Assembly: GCA_009377525.1 (NCBI GenBank) | Contig: WHTW01000054.1 | Coordinates: 1 to 42,936 of the forward strand | From: Rhodospirillales bacterium | Lineage (GTDB): Bacteria > Pseudomonadota > Alphaproteobacteria > Reyranellales > Reyranellaceae | Length of the DNA stretch: 42,936 nt | Direction: 5' to 3' | Shown: piece by piece, positions 7,636-16,000 of the stretch | How the letters are laid out: every line of letters begins with the position of its first letter | Numbering within the stretch: position 1 is the stretch's first letter | Notes under the pieces: generated by a model | The model's input: the letters and a program-made list of their open reading frames with translations, nothing else | Told to the model about the DNA's origin: nothing | Databases searched by the model: none | Made by a program: the position numbers and the translations under genes

Positions 7636-8613
7636 ATGACCACAGGCAAAACTCGGGTTCTCGCCACCCGGCACTTTCCACCCGACGTCGAGGCCCGGCT
7701 GGCGGCGAATTTCGACGCCGTGCTCAACCCCGAGGACCGGCTGTACGACGGCCCCGCCCTGATCAAGGCTTCCCAGGGTTGCGACGGCATCATGTGCGCG
7801 GCGGGCGATCCCCTGAACGCCGAGACCATCGCTGGGCTACCCGCCTCGGTGCGCATGATCGCCACCTTCTCGGTGGGCTACGAGCATGTCGACGTGGCGG
7901 CGGCGGCCAAGCGCGGCATCCTGGTCTCCAACACGCCCGACGTGCTGACCGACGCCACCGCCGACATCGCCCTGCTCTGCCTGCTGGGCGCCGCCCGGCG
8001 CGCCCACGAAGGCACAACCATGCTCAGGACCCGCAACTGGGTCGGCTGGACACCCACCCAGCTCATGGGCGTGCATGTCACCGGCAAGCGGCTCGGCATT
8101 TTGGGTATGGGCCGCATCGGCCAGGCGGTGGCCGACCGGGCGCGCGCCTTCCGCATGCAGATCCACTACAGCAACCGCTCGCGCCTGCCGGCCGACCTCG
8201 AGAAGGGTGCGGTCTTCCACGCCAATCCCGACGACATGCTGCCGCATTGCGACTTCCTGTCGATCAATGCGCCGATGACGGCGGTAACGCGCAAATGGGT
8301 CAATGCCGAGCGCATCGTCAAGCTGCCAAAGGGTGCCATCGTCGTAAACACGGCGCGTGGCGGCGTGGTCGACGACGAGGCGCTGATCGCGGCGCTGAAG
8401 AGCGGGCGGCTCGCCGCCGCCGGCATCGACGTGTTCGACGGCGAGCCCAAGATCCACCAGGGCTACTACGGGCTCACCAACGCTTTCCTGCTGCCGCATA
8501 TGGGCTCGGCCACGGTCGAGACGCGCAATGCCATGGGCTTCAAGGCGCTCGACAATCTCGAAGCCTGCCTGCTCAGGAAGCAGGCGCCGCCCGACGCTGT
8601 GAAGGCTTCTTGA
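7636..8613 (+). CDS. D-2-hydroxyacid dehydrogenase (glyoxylate/hydroxypyruvate reductase type)
   Basis: A 325-residue NAD(P)H-dependent oxidoreductase of the D-isomer-specific 2-hydroxyacid dehydrogenase family. The Rossmann motif is LGILGMGRIGQAVADRA. The catalytic triad is complete: Arg241 (NTARGGVVDDEAL), Glu270 (FDGEP) and His288 (LLPHMGSAT). The similarity pattern is nearest to GyaR/GhrB-like enzymes, which reduce glyoxylate or hydroxypyruvate to glycolate or D-glycerate. The substrate remains inferred. GGGAGG at 7619–7624 precedes the ATG by 11 bases, and a longer frame starting further left is antisense to the EipB-like gene. Its last 41 bases overlap the 3' end of the convergent lipoprotein-like gene. 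Confidence 0.87.
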   Translation: MTTGKTRVLATRHFPPDVEARLAANFDAVLNPEDRLYDGPALIKASQGCDGIMCAAGDPLNAETIAGLPASVRMIATFSVGYEHVDVAAAAKRGILVSNTPDVLTDATADIALLCLLGAARRAHEGTTMLRTRNWVGWTPTQLMGVHVTGKRLGILGMGRIGQAVADRARAFRMQIHYSNRSRLPADLEKGAVFHANPDDMLPHCDFLSINAPMTAVTRKWVNAERIVKLPKGAIVVNTARGGVVDDEALIAALKSGRLAAAGIDVFDGEPKIHQGYYGLTNAFLLPHMGSATVETRNAMGFKALDNLEACLLRKQAPPDAVKAS

Positions 8614-9142
8614 CGGAGCGGGTCTTGGGCTTCTTCGGCTTTGCCACCGGCGGCGGTGAGGCGGCTGGCGGGGAACGCGGCGCCTCCGTGACGACCGCGG
8701 GCGCGGCGTCGCTCGAACCCTGGGCGACGGCGGTCACCGGCGCGCTTGGCGGCGCCGGAGCGGCGGGCGCCGTCTTGTAGGCTGCGGCGTCCCAGCTCGT
8801 CGCCGGCGCCTCCGCGTTGGCCCGTAGCGGCGGTGCGTAGTGCACGCCGTCTTCGGCCACCATGCGCTGCGGATCGTCGTAGTCGACCTTGTAGGGATCC
8901 TTGTCGCCCTCGCGCGGCTTGCATACGGCGCGGCCCTTGATGATGCGCCACAGGGCGCAGTCCTGCTTGGACACCATGGAGATCATGTGGTCGGTCGAGG
9001 TCTTGTCGCTGGCCGCCAGCAGGCCGCCGTCTGCCGCATAGCCCGCTCCCGTCACCGCCAGCGGCGCGCCGCACGCGCCGGCTGTCAGGGCAGCGCCCAG
9101 GACCAGTGGCAGGCTAATGAACGGGAGCCGAAGGTAGCTCAT
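8573..9142 (-). CDS. Small secreted protein or lipoprotein of unknown function
   Basis: 189 residues. The N-terminus is hydrophobic (MSYLRLPFISLPLVLGAA) and ends in LTAGAC, a plausible lipobox with Cys24. A conserved-looking core DHMISMVSKQDCALWRIIKG and GRAVC follows, with two further cysteines. The C-terminal 90 residues are low-complexity Ala/Pro and then Lys/Arg rich (KPKKPKTRSVKKPSQRR). I do not know a function for the core. It is a recurrent motif of hypothetical envelope proteins, as I recall, but that is not verified. The 3' end overlaps the convergent dehydrogenase gene by 41 bases. An AT-rich leader with TATAAT lies just upstream. Confidence 0.65.
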   Translation of the reverse strand: MSYLRLPFISLPLVLGAALTAGACGAPLAVTGAGYAADGGLLAASDKTSTDHMISMVSKQDCALWRIIKGRAVCKPREGDKDPYKVDYDDPQRMVAEDGVHYAPPLRANAEAPATSWDAAAYKTAPAAPAPPSAPVTAVAQGSSDAAPAVVTEAPRSPPAASPPPVAKPKKPKTRSVKKPSQRRAAPAS

Positions 9143-9157
9143 ATTCTTGTTTAAATA

Positions 9158-9163
9158 ATTATA
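9158..9163 (-). promoter_or_regulatory. Putative -10 box (TATAAT) of the small secreted protein gene
   Basis: A perfect TATAAT on the minus strand lies 16 bases before the ATG at 9142, in an AT-rich island that is rare in this window. No good -35 is seen at 16–18 bases. Transcription from here would give a very short leader. Confidence 0.3.
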
Positions 9164-9177
9164 ATAAGTGACTGATA

Positions 9178-9201
9178 ATAAAAAGTCTTATGCCGTAAGT
9201 C
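9178..9201 (-). terminator. Putative weak intrinsic terminator of the sugar ABC operon
   Basis: On the minus strand, GACTTA-CGGCA-TAAGAC (9201–9185, one mismatch in the stem) is followed by TTTTTATTA, about 11 bases after the stop of the permease gene. The stem is short, so termination may be partial. Confidence 0.45.
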
Positions 9202-9211
9202 AACTCCCGCT

Positions 9212-10195
9212 TCAGGCCGAATCCCGGACCTTCTGGACGTAGACATTGATGATTAGCGCCGCCAGCAGGATGAGGCCGCGGATCAGGATCTTGAGGAAGC
9301 TGTCGATCTGGATGTGGTCCAGCCCGTTGTTCAGCACGCCAAGGATCAAAAGCCCGATGATGGTGTTGCCGATGCCGCCGCGGCCGCCGAACAGGCTGGT
9401 GCCACCGACCACGACGGCGGCGATGGCGTCCAGCAGGTAGCCGTCGAACTCGTTCTGCTGGGCGCTGCCGAAATGGGCGACACCCAGCATGCCGGCCACG
9501 CCCGAGCACATGGCCGAGATGACGATGACGGTGCCCAGCACCAGCTTGACGTTGACGCCGGCATACTCGGCCGCCTCGCGGTTGCCGCCCACCATGTACA
9601 CGTAGCGGCCGAAGCGCGTGTAGGTCAGCACCAGGTGGCCGGCCAGCAGGAAGGCGGCGGCCACCAGCACGAGGTAGGGAATGCCCATCACCCTGCCCGC
9701 TCCCAGGAGGGAGACGAGGTCGGGGACGGCATAGGCGATCTGCCCGCGCACCAGCAATGCGCAAATGCCGGCGCCGATCTGCATCATGGCGAGCGTCATG
9801 ATGAAGGACGGAATGCCGATCAGGGTGATGCCCGCGGCATTGACCACGCCCAGCATGAAGCAGCCCAGCAACGCCAGCAGGATGGCGGCGAAGCCGGGCA
9901 ACGGCACGTTGGCGATGTTCACATAGCCTTCCTGCAACGTGAAATAGGCGACGGCGATGCCGGTGACGTTGGCGATGGCGGCGACCGACAGGTCGATCTC
10001 GGCGCACAGGATCACGAAGGTGAGGCCGACCGCGATGATCCCCGTCACCGAGATCTGGGTCAGGATATTGGCGGCATTGTCCAGCGAGGCGAAGGAGCGG
10101 CTGGTCAGGCTGAAGAACGCCACCAGCACGATCAGCGTCGCGAACGGCGCGATGATGCGCATCTGGTTGCGCAGGAAGACCGCCATCGCCGTCAT
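9212..10195 (-). CDS. Sugar ABC transporter permease (RbsC type)
   Basis: A 327-residue membrane subunit of a carbohydrate-uptake (CUT2) ABC importer of the RbsC/XylH/AraH family. Hydrophobic segments start at residue 12 (IIAPFATLIVLVAFFSL) and continue to about eight to ten helices. The family motif GTSLFGGRGGIGNTIIGLLI is at residues 254–273. The ATG at 10193–10195 is one base after the ATPase stop, so it is coupled to that gene. It should form a homodimer with the RbsA-type ATPase. Nothing in the permease tells which sugar is carried. Confidence 0.88.
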   Translation of the reverse strand: MTAMAVFLRNQMRIIAPFATLIVLVAFFSLTSRSFASLDNAANILTQISVTGIIAVGLTFVILCAEIDLSVAAIANVTGIAVAYFTLQEGYVNIANVPLPGFAAILLALLGCFMLGVVNAAGITLIGIPSFIMTLAMMQIGAGICALLVRGQIAYAVPDLVSLLGAGRVMGIPYLVLVAAAFLLAGHLVLTYTRFGRYVYMVGGNREAAEYAGVNVKLVLGTVIVISAMCSGVAGMLGVAHFGSAQQNEFDGYLLDAIAAVVVGGTSLFGGRGGIGNTIIGLLILGVLNNGLDHIQIDSFLKILIRGLILLAALIINVYVQKVRDSA

Positions 10196-10196
10196 G

Positions 10197-11696
10197 TCAC
10201 GCCGCCTCCAGGAGCTGGTCCTTGCTCACGGTCTGCCCCGCGAATTCATGCACGATGCGACCCTTCTTCATCACGACGATGCGGTCGGCTAGCGACAATA
10301 CGGTCTCGGGCTCGGTCGACAGCACCACGACACCCATCCCCTGGTCGCGCAGGCCCTTGACGATGCGCACGACGTCCTCCTTGGCGCCGACATCCATGCC
10401 GCGTGTCGGCTCGCTCAGAACCAGGACCTTGGGCGGCCAGGTCAGCCACTTGGCCAGGGCGACCTTCTGCTGGTTGCCGCCCGACAGGCTGCCGAGCAGC
10501 GTCTCGACGGTCGGCGGCCGGATCGACAGCGACTGGACGTGCCGTCGGGCGATGTCCTTCTCGACCGAGGGCCTCAGCAGCATCCGGCCGATGCGGCCCA
10601 GCACGCTTATAGACATGTTCTTGTAGACCGGCTCGCCGTAGAAGAGCATCGAGCGGCGACTCTCCGGCACGAAGGCGATGCCGGCCCGGCAGGCCTCGGC
10701 CGTGCTGCGCGGCCTCAAGGACTTGCCGCCGACCGACATGGTGCCGGCGTCGGCGCGCAGCTTGCCGAACAGCGTGCGGGCAAGCTCGATCAGGCCGCAG
10801 CCCATGAAGCCATAGATGCCCAGCACCTCCCCTGCCCTGACGTCGAGCGACACGTCGGCGAAGGCGCGACCGGCCGCCAGCCCGTGCACACCGAGGACGA
10901 CCGGCGCATCGGCCCGGCTGTCGAGCGCAATCGCGCCGATGTAGCTGCCCTCAAGCTCTTCGTGGCCGCGGCCGATCATGCGCTGGATCAGCCAGCCCTT
11001 GTCGATGGCGCCGGCCGCCTCGGTGGCGATGAGCCGGCCGTTGCGGAAGATCGTGACGGTGTCGGAGATCGCCAGAACGTCATCGAGGAAATGCGAGATG
11101 AAGACGATGCTGCGGCCGCTGGCGCGCACGCCGCGCAGCACCTCGAACAGGCGCTGCACCTCGGGCGGCGACAGTGCCGAGGTCGGCTCGTCGAGGATGA
11201 CGATGCGCGCGCCCGAGAACAGCACGCGGGCAAGCTCGATGAGCTGCTGCAGGCCGATCGCCAGCGAGCCCATGCGCGCCCGTGGATCGACGTCGATGCC
11301 GAGATCGGCGAGATGCCGGCGCGCACCATCAACCATGGCGCGCCAGTCGACGATGCCGCCGCGCGTCGGCTGCTGGCCGAGATAGACGTTCTCGGCCACG
11401 GTGAGGTCGGGCACGACGCTCAGCTCCTGGTGGACCATGCCGATGCCGGCCGCCAGCGCCTCGCGCGGCGAGCGGAAATGCACCGGCCGGCCGTCGATCG
11501 CCATGCGGCCGTCGTACTGGCCGTGCAGGCCGGCGATGATCTTCATCAGGGTCGACTTGCCGGCACCGTTCTCGCCGACCAGGCCGTGGATCTCGCCACG
11601 GCGCAGGACGAAGTCGACGTCGCGCAGGGCCGCGACGCCGCCGAACGACTTGGAGATGCCGCGCAGTTCGAGCGGCGGCGCGGCTTCTTCCGTCAT
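10197..11696 (-). CDS. Sugar ABC transporter ATP-binding protein (RbsA type)
   Basis: A 499-residue fused double ATPase of a CUT2 importer. Domain 1 has Walker A GENGAGKST (residues 41–49), Walker B/D-loop IVILDEPTSAL and a signature-like SLAIGLQQLIELARVL. Domain 2 has the degenerate Walker A YGFMGCGLIEL typical of RbsA-type proteins and the signature SLSGGNQQKVALAKWL followed by VLVLSEPTRGMDVGA. The ATG at 11696 is preferred to the TTG two codons upstream. The substrate-binding gene ends 16 bases before it. It energises import together with the adjacent permease and binding protein. Confidence 0.9.
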   Translation of the reverse strand: MTEEAAPPLELRGISKSFGGVAALRDVDFVLRRGEIHGLVGENGAGKSTLMKIIAGLHGQYDGRMAIDGRPVHFRSPREALAAGIGMVHQELSVVPDLTVAENVYLGQQPTRGGIVDWRAMVDGARRHLADLGIDVDPRARMGSLAIGLQQLIELARVLFSGARIVILDEPTSALSPPEVQRLFEVLRGVRASGRSIVFISHFLDDVLAISDTVTIFRNGRLIATEAAGAIDKGWLIQRMIGRGHEELEGSYIGAIALDSRADAPVVLGVHGLAAGRAFADVSLDVRAGEVLGIYGFMGCGLIELARTLFGKLRADAGTMSVGGKSLRPRSTAEACRAGIAFVPESRRSMLFYGEPVYKNMSISVLGRIGRMLLRPSVEKDIARRHVQSLSIRPPTVETLLGSLSGGNQQKVALAKWLTWPPKVLVLSEPTRGMDVGAKEDVVRIVKGLRDQGMGVVVLSTEPETVLSLADRIVVMKKGRIVHEFAGQTVSKDQLLEAA

Positions 11697-11712
11697 GCCC
11701 AACCGATGCCGA

Positions 11713-12729
11713 TCAGATCAGGAAATGGTCCTGCATCCACAGCATGCCAGCGGCATTCTCCTTGGTCACCACCGGGCCGTCGGTGACGATGCTCTTGGGG
11801 ATGCCGGTGCCGGCCTTCTCGCCGGCCGTGACGGCGGCCACGCCGGCGATGATGGCGCCGCCATGGATGCGGCAGCTCGGGTTGCGCACCGTGGCGAACA
11901 TGCGCCCGTCGGCGACGGCGTTGATGGCCGGTGGCATGGCGTCGACGCCGCCGATCAGGATGTTGGTTCGGTTGCGCCCCTTCATGACGTTGTAGGCGGC
12001 GAGCGCCATGTCGTCGTTGTGGAAGAACGCGGCGTCGATCTGCGGGTACTTGGTGAGATAGGTCTCCCACAGGCGCGCCACCTTGGTGACGTCCCAGTCG
12101 GCCGGCTGGGTGTCGAGCACCTCGATGCCGGGATACTGCTTGACCACCGCCTGGAAGCCCTTGGCCCGGCCCTGCGCGCCGGTATGGCCGAGCGCGCCCT
12201 GGGTCATGATGACCTTGCCCTTGCCGCCGAGCTTGGCGACCAGCGCCTGGGTCACCGATGCGCCCATGAACTCGTTGTCGGGGGCGAGGAAGCTATGCAC
12301 GTCGATCTTGTCGAGGGGCGCGATCAGCGTGTCCATGTCGATCACGGGCGTGCCGGCGTCGATCATCTTCTGCACCGGCTGGGTGAGCGTGCCGATGCCG
12401 AAGGCCTGGATGGCGACGAAGTCCCATTTCTGCGAGGCCATGTTGTCGACCGCGGCGCGCTGTTTGACGGCGTCGAGCTGGCCGTCGAACCACGTCACCT
12501 CGACGTTGAACAGCTTGCCCCAGTATTCGGCCGCGGCCTTGCCCTGGGCACACCACGTGGCCTGGAGACCGGCGTTGGAGAACGCGGCCTTCAGCGGCTT
12601 CTCCGAGCGGCCCGCCGCGACGCCGGCCAGGGCGGGGGCCGCACCGAGCATGCCGAGCGTCGCTACCGCTCCTCCCGCCGTAGCGACGGTCAAAAAGTCA
12701 CGCCTTGTCCTGTCGAACGTGTCCGTCAT
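11713..12729 (-). CDS. Sugar ABC transporter substrate-binding protein, Tat signal
   Basis: A 338-residue periplasmic binding protein of the RbsB/PBP type I class and first gene of the importer operon. The N-terminus TRRDFLTVATAGGAVATLG is a twin-arginine signal, so export in folded form is predicted; Sec export is more usual for RbsB. The mature part shows the class pattern KAAFSNAGLQATWC, WDFVAIQAFG, HTGAQGRAKGFQ and AAFFHNDDMALAAYNVMKG. The ligand is not identifiable. Strong ribosome site GGAGGAAG lies five bases or fewer from the ATG. The 120-base gap behind aspS is the only room for a promoter. No sugar catabolic gene or regulator adjoins it. Confidence 0.87.
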   Translation of the reverse strand: MTDTFDRTRRDFLTVATAGGAVATLGMLGAAPALAGVAAGRSEKPLKAAFSNAGLQATWCAQGKAAAEYWGKLFNVEVTWFDGQLDAVKQRAAVDNMASQKWDFVAIQAFGIGTLTQPVQKMIDAGTPVIDMDTLIAPLDKIDVHSFLAPDNEFMGASVTQALVAKLGGKGKVIMTQGALGHTGAQGRAKGFQAVVKQYPGIEVLDTQPADWDVTKVARLWETYLTKYPQIDAAFFHNDDMALAAYNVMKGRNRTNILIGGVDAMPPAINAVADGRMFATVRNPSCRIHGGAIIAGVAAVTAGEKAGTGIPKSIVTDGPVVTKENAAGMLWMQDHFLI

Positions 12730-12849
12730 CGCTTCCTCCGTAGTGAACCGGTCGAATGCCGATATTCACCGGAGTCTGGCAGCGGCGACTCGCAGCGGCA
12801 AGGCGCTGCGCTATGCCGTCAGGGGTAGCGAGGCCTACCCGATTTAGGT

Positions 12850-14658
12850 CTAGCCATCCTTCTTGGGTGGCGGCAGGCGCAGCGCGATGTGCAGTTCGCG
12901 CAGCTTTTCCGGCGGCAGCTCAGCGGGCGCATCCATCATGAGGTCGACGGCCTGCTGGTTCATCGGGAAGGTGATGACCTCGCGGATGTTGGGCTCGTCG
13001 GCCAAAAGCATGACGATGCGGTCGACGCCGGGTGCCGCGCCGCCGTGCGGCGGGGCGCCATAGCGGAAGGCGTTCAGCATGCCGCCGAAGCGTTGCTCGA
13101 CCTCTTCCTTGCTGTAGCCCGCGATGCCGAAAGCCTTGTACATGATGTCGGGGCGATGGTTACGGATCGCGCCCGAGCAGAGTTCTATGCCATTGCAGAC
13201 GATGTCGTACTGCCACGCGTTGATAGTGAGCGGATCCTGCGTTTCCAGCGCCTCCAGCCCGCCCTGGGGCATCGAGAACGGGTTGTGGCTGAAGTCGATC
13301 TTCTTGGCGGTCTCGTCGTACTCGAACATCGGGAAATCGACGATCCAGCAGAACTCGAAGGCGTCCTCGGCGATCAGCCCCATCTCCTGGCCGACCTTGG
13401 CGCGCGCCTGGCCGGCAAACTTCCAGGCGGCCTCCGGCTTGTCGGCGACGAAGAACACCGCATCGCCGTCCTCCACGCCGGTCAGCGCCTTGAGCCTGGC
13501 CAGCCGCTCGCCGGTCACGAACTTGGCGATCGGTCCCTTGCCAGCCCCGCCCTCGAGCACGATGTAGCCCAGGCCGGGCTTGCCCTCGCCCTGCGCCCAC
13601 GAGTTCAGCTTGTCGAAGAAGCTGCGCGGCTGGCCCGCCGCCTTGGGTGCCCTGAGCGCGCGCACGACGCCGCCCGAGGCGACGATGCCGGCAAAGACCT
13701 TGAAGTCGGAGCCGGCGAAGACCTCGCCGGCATCGACGATCCTGAGCGGGTTGCGCAGGTCGGGCTTGTCGGTGCCGTAGGTCAAGAGCGCCTCGGCATA
13801 GGGGATGCGCGGGAACGGCCACTTGGTGACCTGGCGCGGGGTCTCGCGGCCGAACGCGGCGAATTCCTCGAACACGCCGCCCAGCACCGGCTCGATGGCC
13901 GCGAACACGTCTTCCTGGGTGACGAAGCTCATCTCGAAGTCCAGCTGGTAGAACTCGCCCGGCGCGCGGTCGGCGCGGGCGTCCTCGTCGCGGAAGCAGG
14001 GCGCGATCTGGAAGTAGCGGTCGAAGCCCGACACCATCAGGAGCTGCTTGAACATCTGCGGCGCCTGCGGCAGGGCGTAGAACTTGCCGGGATGCAGGCG
14101 ACTCGGCACGACGTAGGAGCGCGCGCCCTCGGGGCTGTCGGCCGTCAGGATGGGCGTCTGGAACTCCATGAAGCCCTGCTCGATCATGCGCCGGCGCAAG
14201 GATGCGATGACGTGGCTGCGCAGCATGATGTTCTTGTGCAGCTTGTCCTTGCGCAGGTCGAGGAAGCGGTACTTCAACCGCAATTCCTCGGGCGTGGTGT
14301 CGTGCTCGGCAAAGACCGGGATCGGCAGGGTCTCGGCCATCGACTGCACGACCATCTCGGCGGCATCGAGCTCGACCTGGCCGGTGGCGAGCCGCGGGTT
14401 CACTGTCGCTGCCTCGCGTGCCACGACCTTGCCCGTGACCGTGATCACGCTTTCACTGCGCACCGCCTCGGCGGTCTTGAAGACCGGGCTGGAAACGTCC
14501 ACCACCACCTGGGTCACGCCATAGTGGTCGCGCAGGTCGATGAACAGCAGGTTGCCGTGGTCGCGCTTGCGTTGCACCCAGCCTGAAAGACGGGCCTGCT
14601 GGCCGACATGCTCGGGTCGCAACTGGCCGCACGTATGGGTTCGGTAGACGGAAGACAT
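12850..14658 (-). CDS. aspS: Aspartyl-tRNA synthetase, probably non-discriminating
   Basis: A 602-residue bacterial-type class IIb synthetase that charges tRNA with aspartate. An N-terminal OB-fold anticodon domain ([20 protein letters not shown]) is followed by the catalytic core with motif 2 ([16 protein letters not shown]), an inserted GAD domain at about 285–420, and motif 3 (GVDRIVMLL). The RDHG sequence in the anticodon domain matches the His found in non-discriminating AspRS (Pseudomonas type) rather than the Leu of E. coli. The enzyme may thus also make Asp-tRNA(Asn) for GatCAB; that is inference. The start is [11 protein letters not shown], as a longer frame adds 21 unrelated residues. 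It is divergent from rnd. Confidence 0.95.
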   Translation of the reverse strand: MSSVYRTHTCGQLRPEHVGQQARLSGWVQRKRDHGNLLFIDLRDHYGVTQVVVDVSSPVFKTAEAVRSESVITVTGKVVAREAATVNPRLATGQVELDAAEMVVQSMAETLPIPVFAEHDTTPEELRLKYRFLDLRKDKLHKNIMLRSHVIASLRRRMIEQGFMEFQTPILTADSPEGARSYVVPSRLHPGKFYALPQAPQMFKQLLMVSGFDRYFQIAPCFRDEDARADRAPGEFYQLDFEMSFVTQEDVFAAIEPVLGGVFEEFAAFGRETPRQVTKWPFPRIPYAEALLTYGTDKPDLRNPLRIVDAGEVFAGSDFKVFAGIVASGGVVRALRAPKAAGQPRSFFDKLNSWAQGEGKPGLGYIVLEGGAGKGPIAKFVTGERLARLKALTGVEDGDAVFFVADKPEAAWKFAGQARAKVGQEMGLIAEDAFEFCWIVDFPMFEYDETAKKIDFSHNPFSMPQGGLEALETQDPLTINAWQYDIVCNGIELCSGAIRNHRPDIMYKAFGIAGYSKEEVEQRFGGMLNAFRYGAPPHGGAAPGVDRIVMLLADEPNIREVITFPMNQQAVDLMMDAPAELPPEKLRELHIALRLPPPKKDG

Positions 14659-14757
14659 CACGCATTTTCCGGGGTTCGACGGGGCGGCAAAAGGCACGGA
14701 ATGCACGGGCAAGTCAAGCAAATGGCCGGCAAATGGGGGCTTGCGGCTGCGTCACCT

Positions 14758-14786
14758 TTGCCCCCCGCCGCCCCGCCCGCTATATG
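14758..14786 (+). promoter_or_regulatory. Possible rnd promoter giving a leaderless transcript
   Basis: TTGCCC (14758–14763) and TATATG (14781–14786) are spaced by 17 bases. Transcription would start about two bases before the rnd ATG at 14795. No Shine–Dalgarno sequence precedes that ATG. The -35 match is mediocre. Confidence 0.25.
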
Positions 14787-14794
14787 TCGCCACA

Positions 14795-15952
14795 ATGAAG
14801 CTCATCACCACGACCGACGAATTGGCGGCCTTCTGCAAGCCCCTGGCCGACACCGAATTCATCGCCGTCGACACCGAGTTCATGCGTGAGCGGACCTATT
14901 GGCCCAAGCTCTGCCTGGCACAGGTGGCCGGCCCCGACGACGCGGCCGCGATCGACACGCTGGCCGACGGCATCGACCTTGCCCCGCTCGACGAGCTGAT
15001 GGCCAACCCCAAGGTGCTGAAGGTCTTTCACGCCGCGCGCCAGGACCTGGAAATCTTCTACCTGCGCATGAACAAGGTGCCGCAGCCCTTGTTCGACACC
15101 CAGGTGGCGGCGATGGTGTGCGGCCACGGCGAAGCCGCCTCCTACGAATCGCTCGCCACCAAGCTTGCCAAGGCCAAGATCGACAAGTCGAGCCGCTTCA
15201 CCGACTGGAGCCGCCGGCCGCTCAGCGAACGTCAGATCGCCTACGCGCTGAGCGACGTCACGCACCTGCGCATGGTCTACGAGAAGCTGAAGCGTCAGCT
15301 CGACAAGACTGGCCGCTTCTCGTGGATCGCCGAGGAGATGGCGGTGCTGAACGAGCCTGGCACCTACCGCGTCGATCCCGAGCAGGCGTGGCGGCGCTTG
15401 AAGCCGCGCGGCGCCTCGCCGCGGCTGCTCGGCACGCTGCGCGAGGTGGCGGCCTGGCGCGAGCGCACCGCCCAGCGCATTGACATCCCGCGCCAGCGCC
15501 TGCTGCGCGACGAGCAGCTTCTCGAGATTGCGAGCCACGCCCCCAAGACCACCGAGGAGCTCGCCATGACGCGCGGGCTGGGCCGCGGCTTCGCCGAAGG
15601 CTGGCAGGGCCGCGAGCTGATGGATGCCATCGAAAAGGCACGCAAAGTGCCGGACGCCGAACTGCCGACGCGTGAGCGGGCGCCGGAGCAGTTGCGCGCG
15701 CCGAGCGCCGTCGTCGACCTGCTGCGCACGCTGCTGCGACTGAAGGCCGAGGAGGCAGGCGTGGCGGCGCGGCTGGTCGCCAGTGCCGACGAGCTCGACC
15801 GGCTCGCCGCGGGCAAGCGCGACGTGCAGGTGCTGAAAGGTTGGCGCCGCGAGGTGTTCGGCGTCGATGCGGTGGACTTGATCGAAGGCCGTCTGGCGCT
15901 GTCGCTGGCCGGCGACCACGCCAAGCTGATCCCGCTCACGAAGGAAGGCTGA
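14795..15952 (+). CDS. rnd: Ribonuclease D
   Basis: A 385-residue 3'-to-5' exoribonuclease of the DEDDy class, involved in trimming tRNA and other small RNA precursors. The acidic residues are present: Asp26 and Glu28 in VDTEF, Asp84 in HAARQDLEIF, and the Tyr-x3-Asp pair in YALSDVTHL. A single clear HRDC domain follows (LLRDEQLLEIASHAPKTTEE, about residues 225–300), then a second weaker helical repeat to the end, as in E. coli RNase D. The ATG at 14795 is chosen because the conserved domain starts at once (MKLITTTDELAAFC). It is overlapped by a four-codon ATG mini-ORF. Confidence 0.93.
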   Translation: MKLITTTDELAAFCKPLADTEFIAVDTEFMRERTYWPKLCLAQVAGPDDAAAIDTLADGIDLAPLDELMANPKVLKVFHAARQDLEIFYLRMNKVPQPLFDTQVAAMVCGHGEAASYESLATKLAKAKIDKSSRFTDWSRRPLSERQIAYALSDVTHLRMVYEKLKRQLDKTGRFSWIAEEMAVLNEPGTYRVDPEQAWRRLKPRGASPRLLGTLREVAAWRERTAQRIDIPRQRLLRDEQLLEIASHAPKTTEELAMTRGLGRGFAEGWQGRELMDAIEKARKVPDAELPTRERAPEQLRAPSAVVDLLRTLLRLKAEEAGVAARLVASADELDRLAAGKRDVQVLKGWRREVFGVDAVDLIEGRLALSLAGDHAKLIPLTKEG

Positions 15953-15959
15953 CCGGTCT

Positions 15960-15999
15960 CTTGCCGGACCGCGGGCCTGGAGGCCCGCGGTCCGACAAG
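15960..15999. repeat. Palindromic element 4 at a convergent junction
   Basis: The 19-base arms 15960–15978 (CTTGCCGGACCGCGGGCCT) and 15981–15999 have one mismatch and a two-base spacer. The element ends on the base before the ppx stop codon and starts seven bases after the rnd stop. Confidence 0.88.
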
Positions 16000-16000
16000 A

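Noticed and set aside
12823..12840. GGGTAG/CTACCC hairpin after aspS
   Set aside because: The six-base stem has no T-run on the minus strand, so it is not called a terminator.
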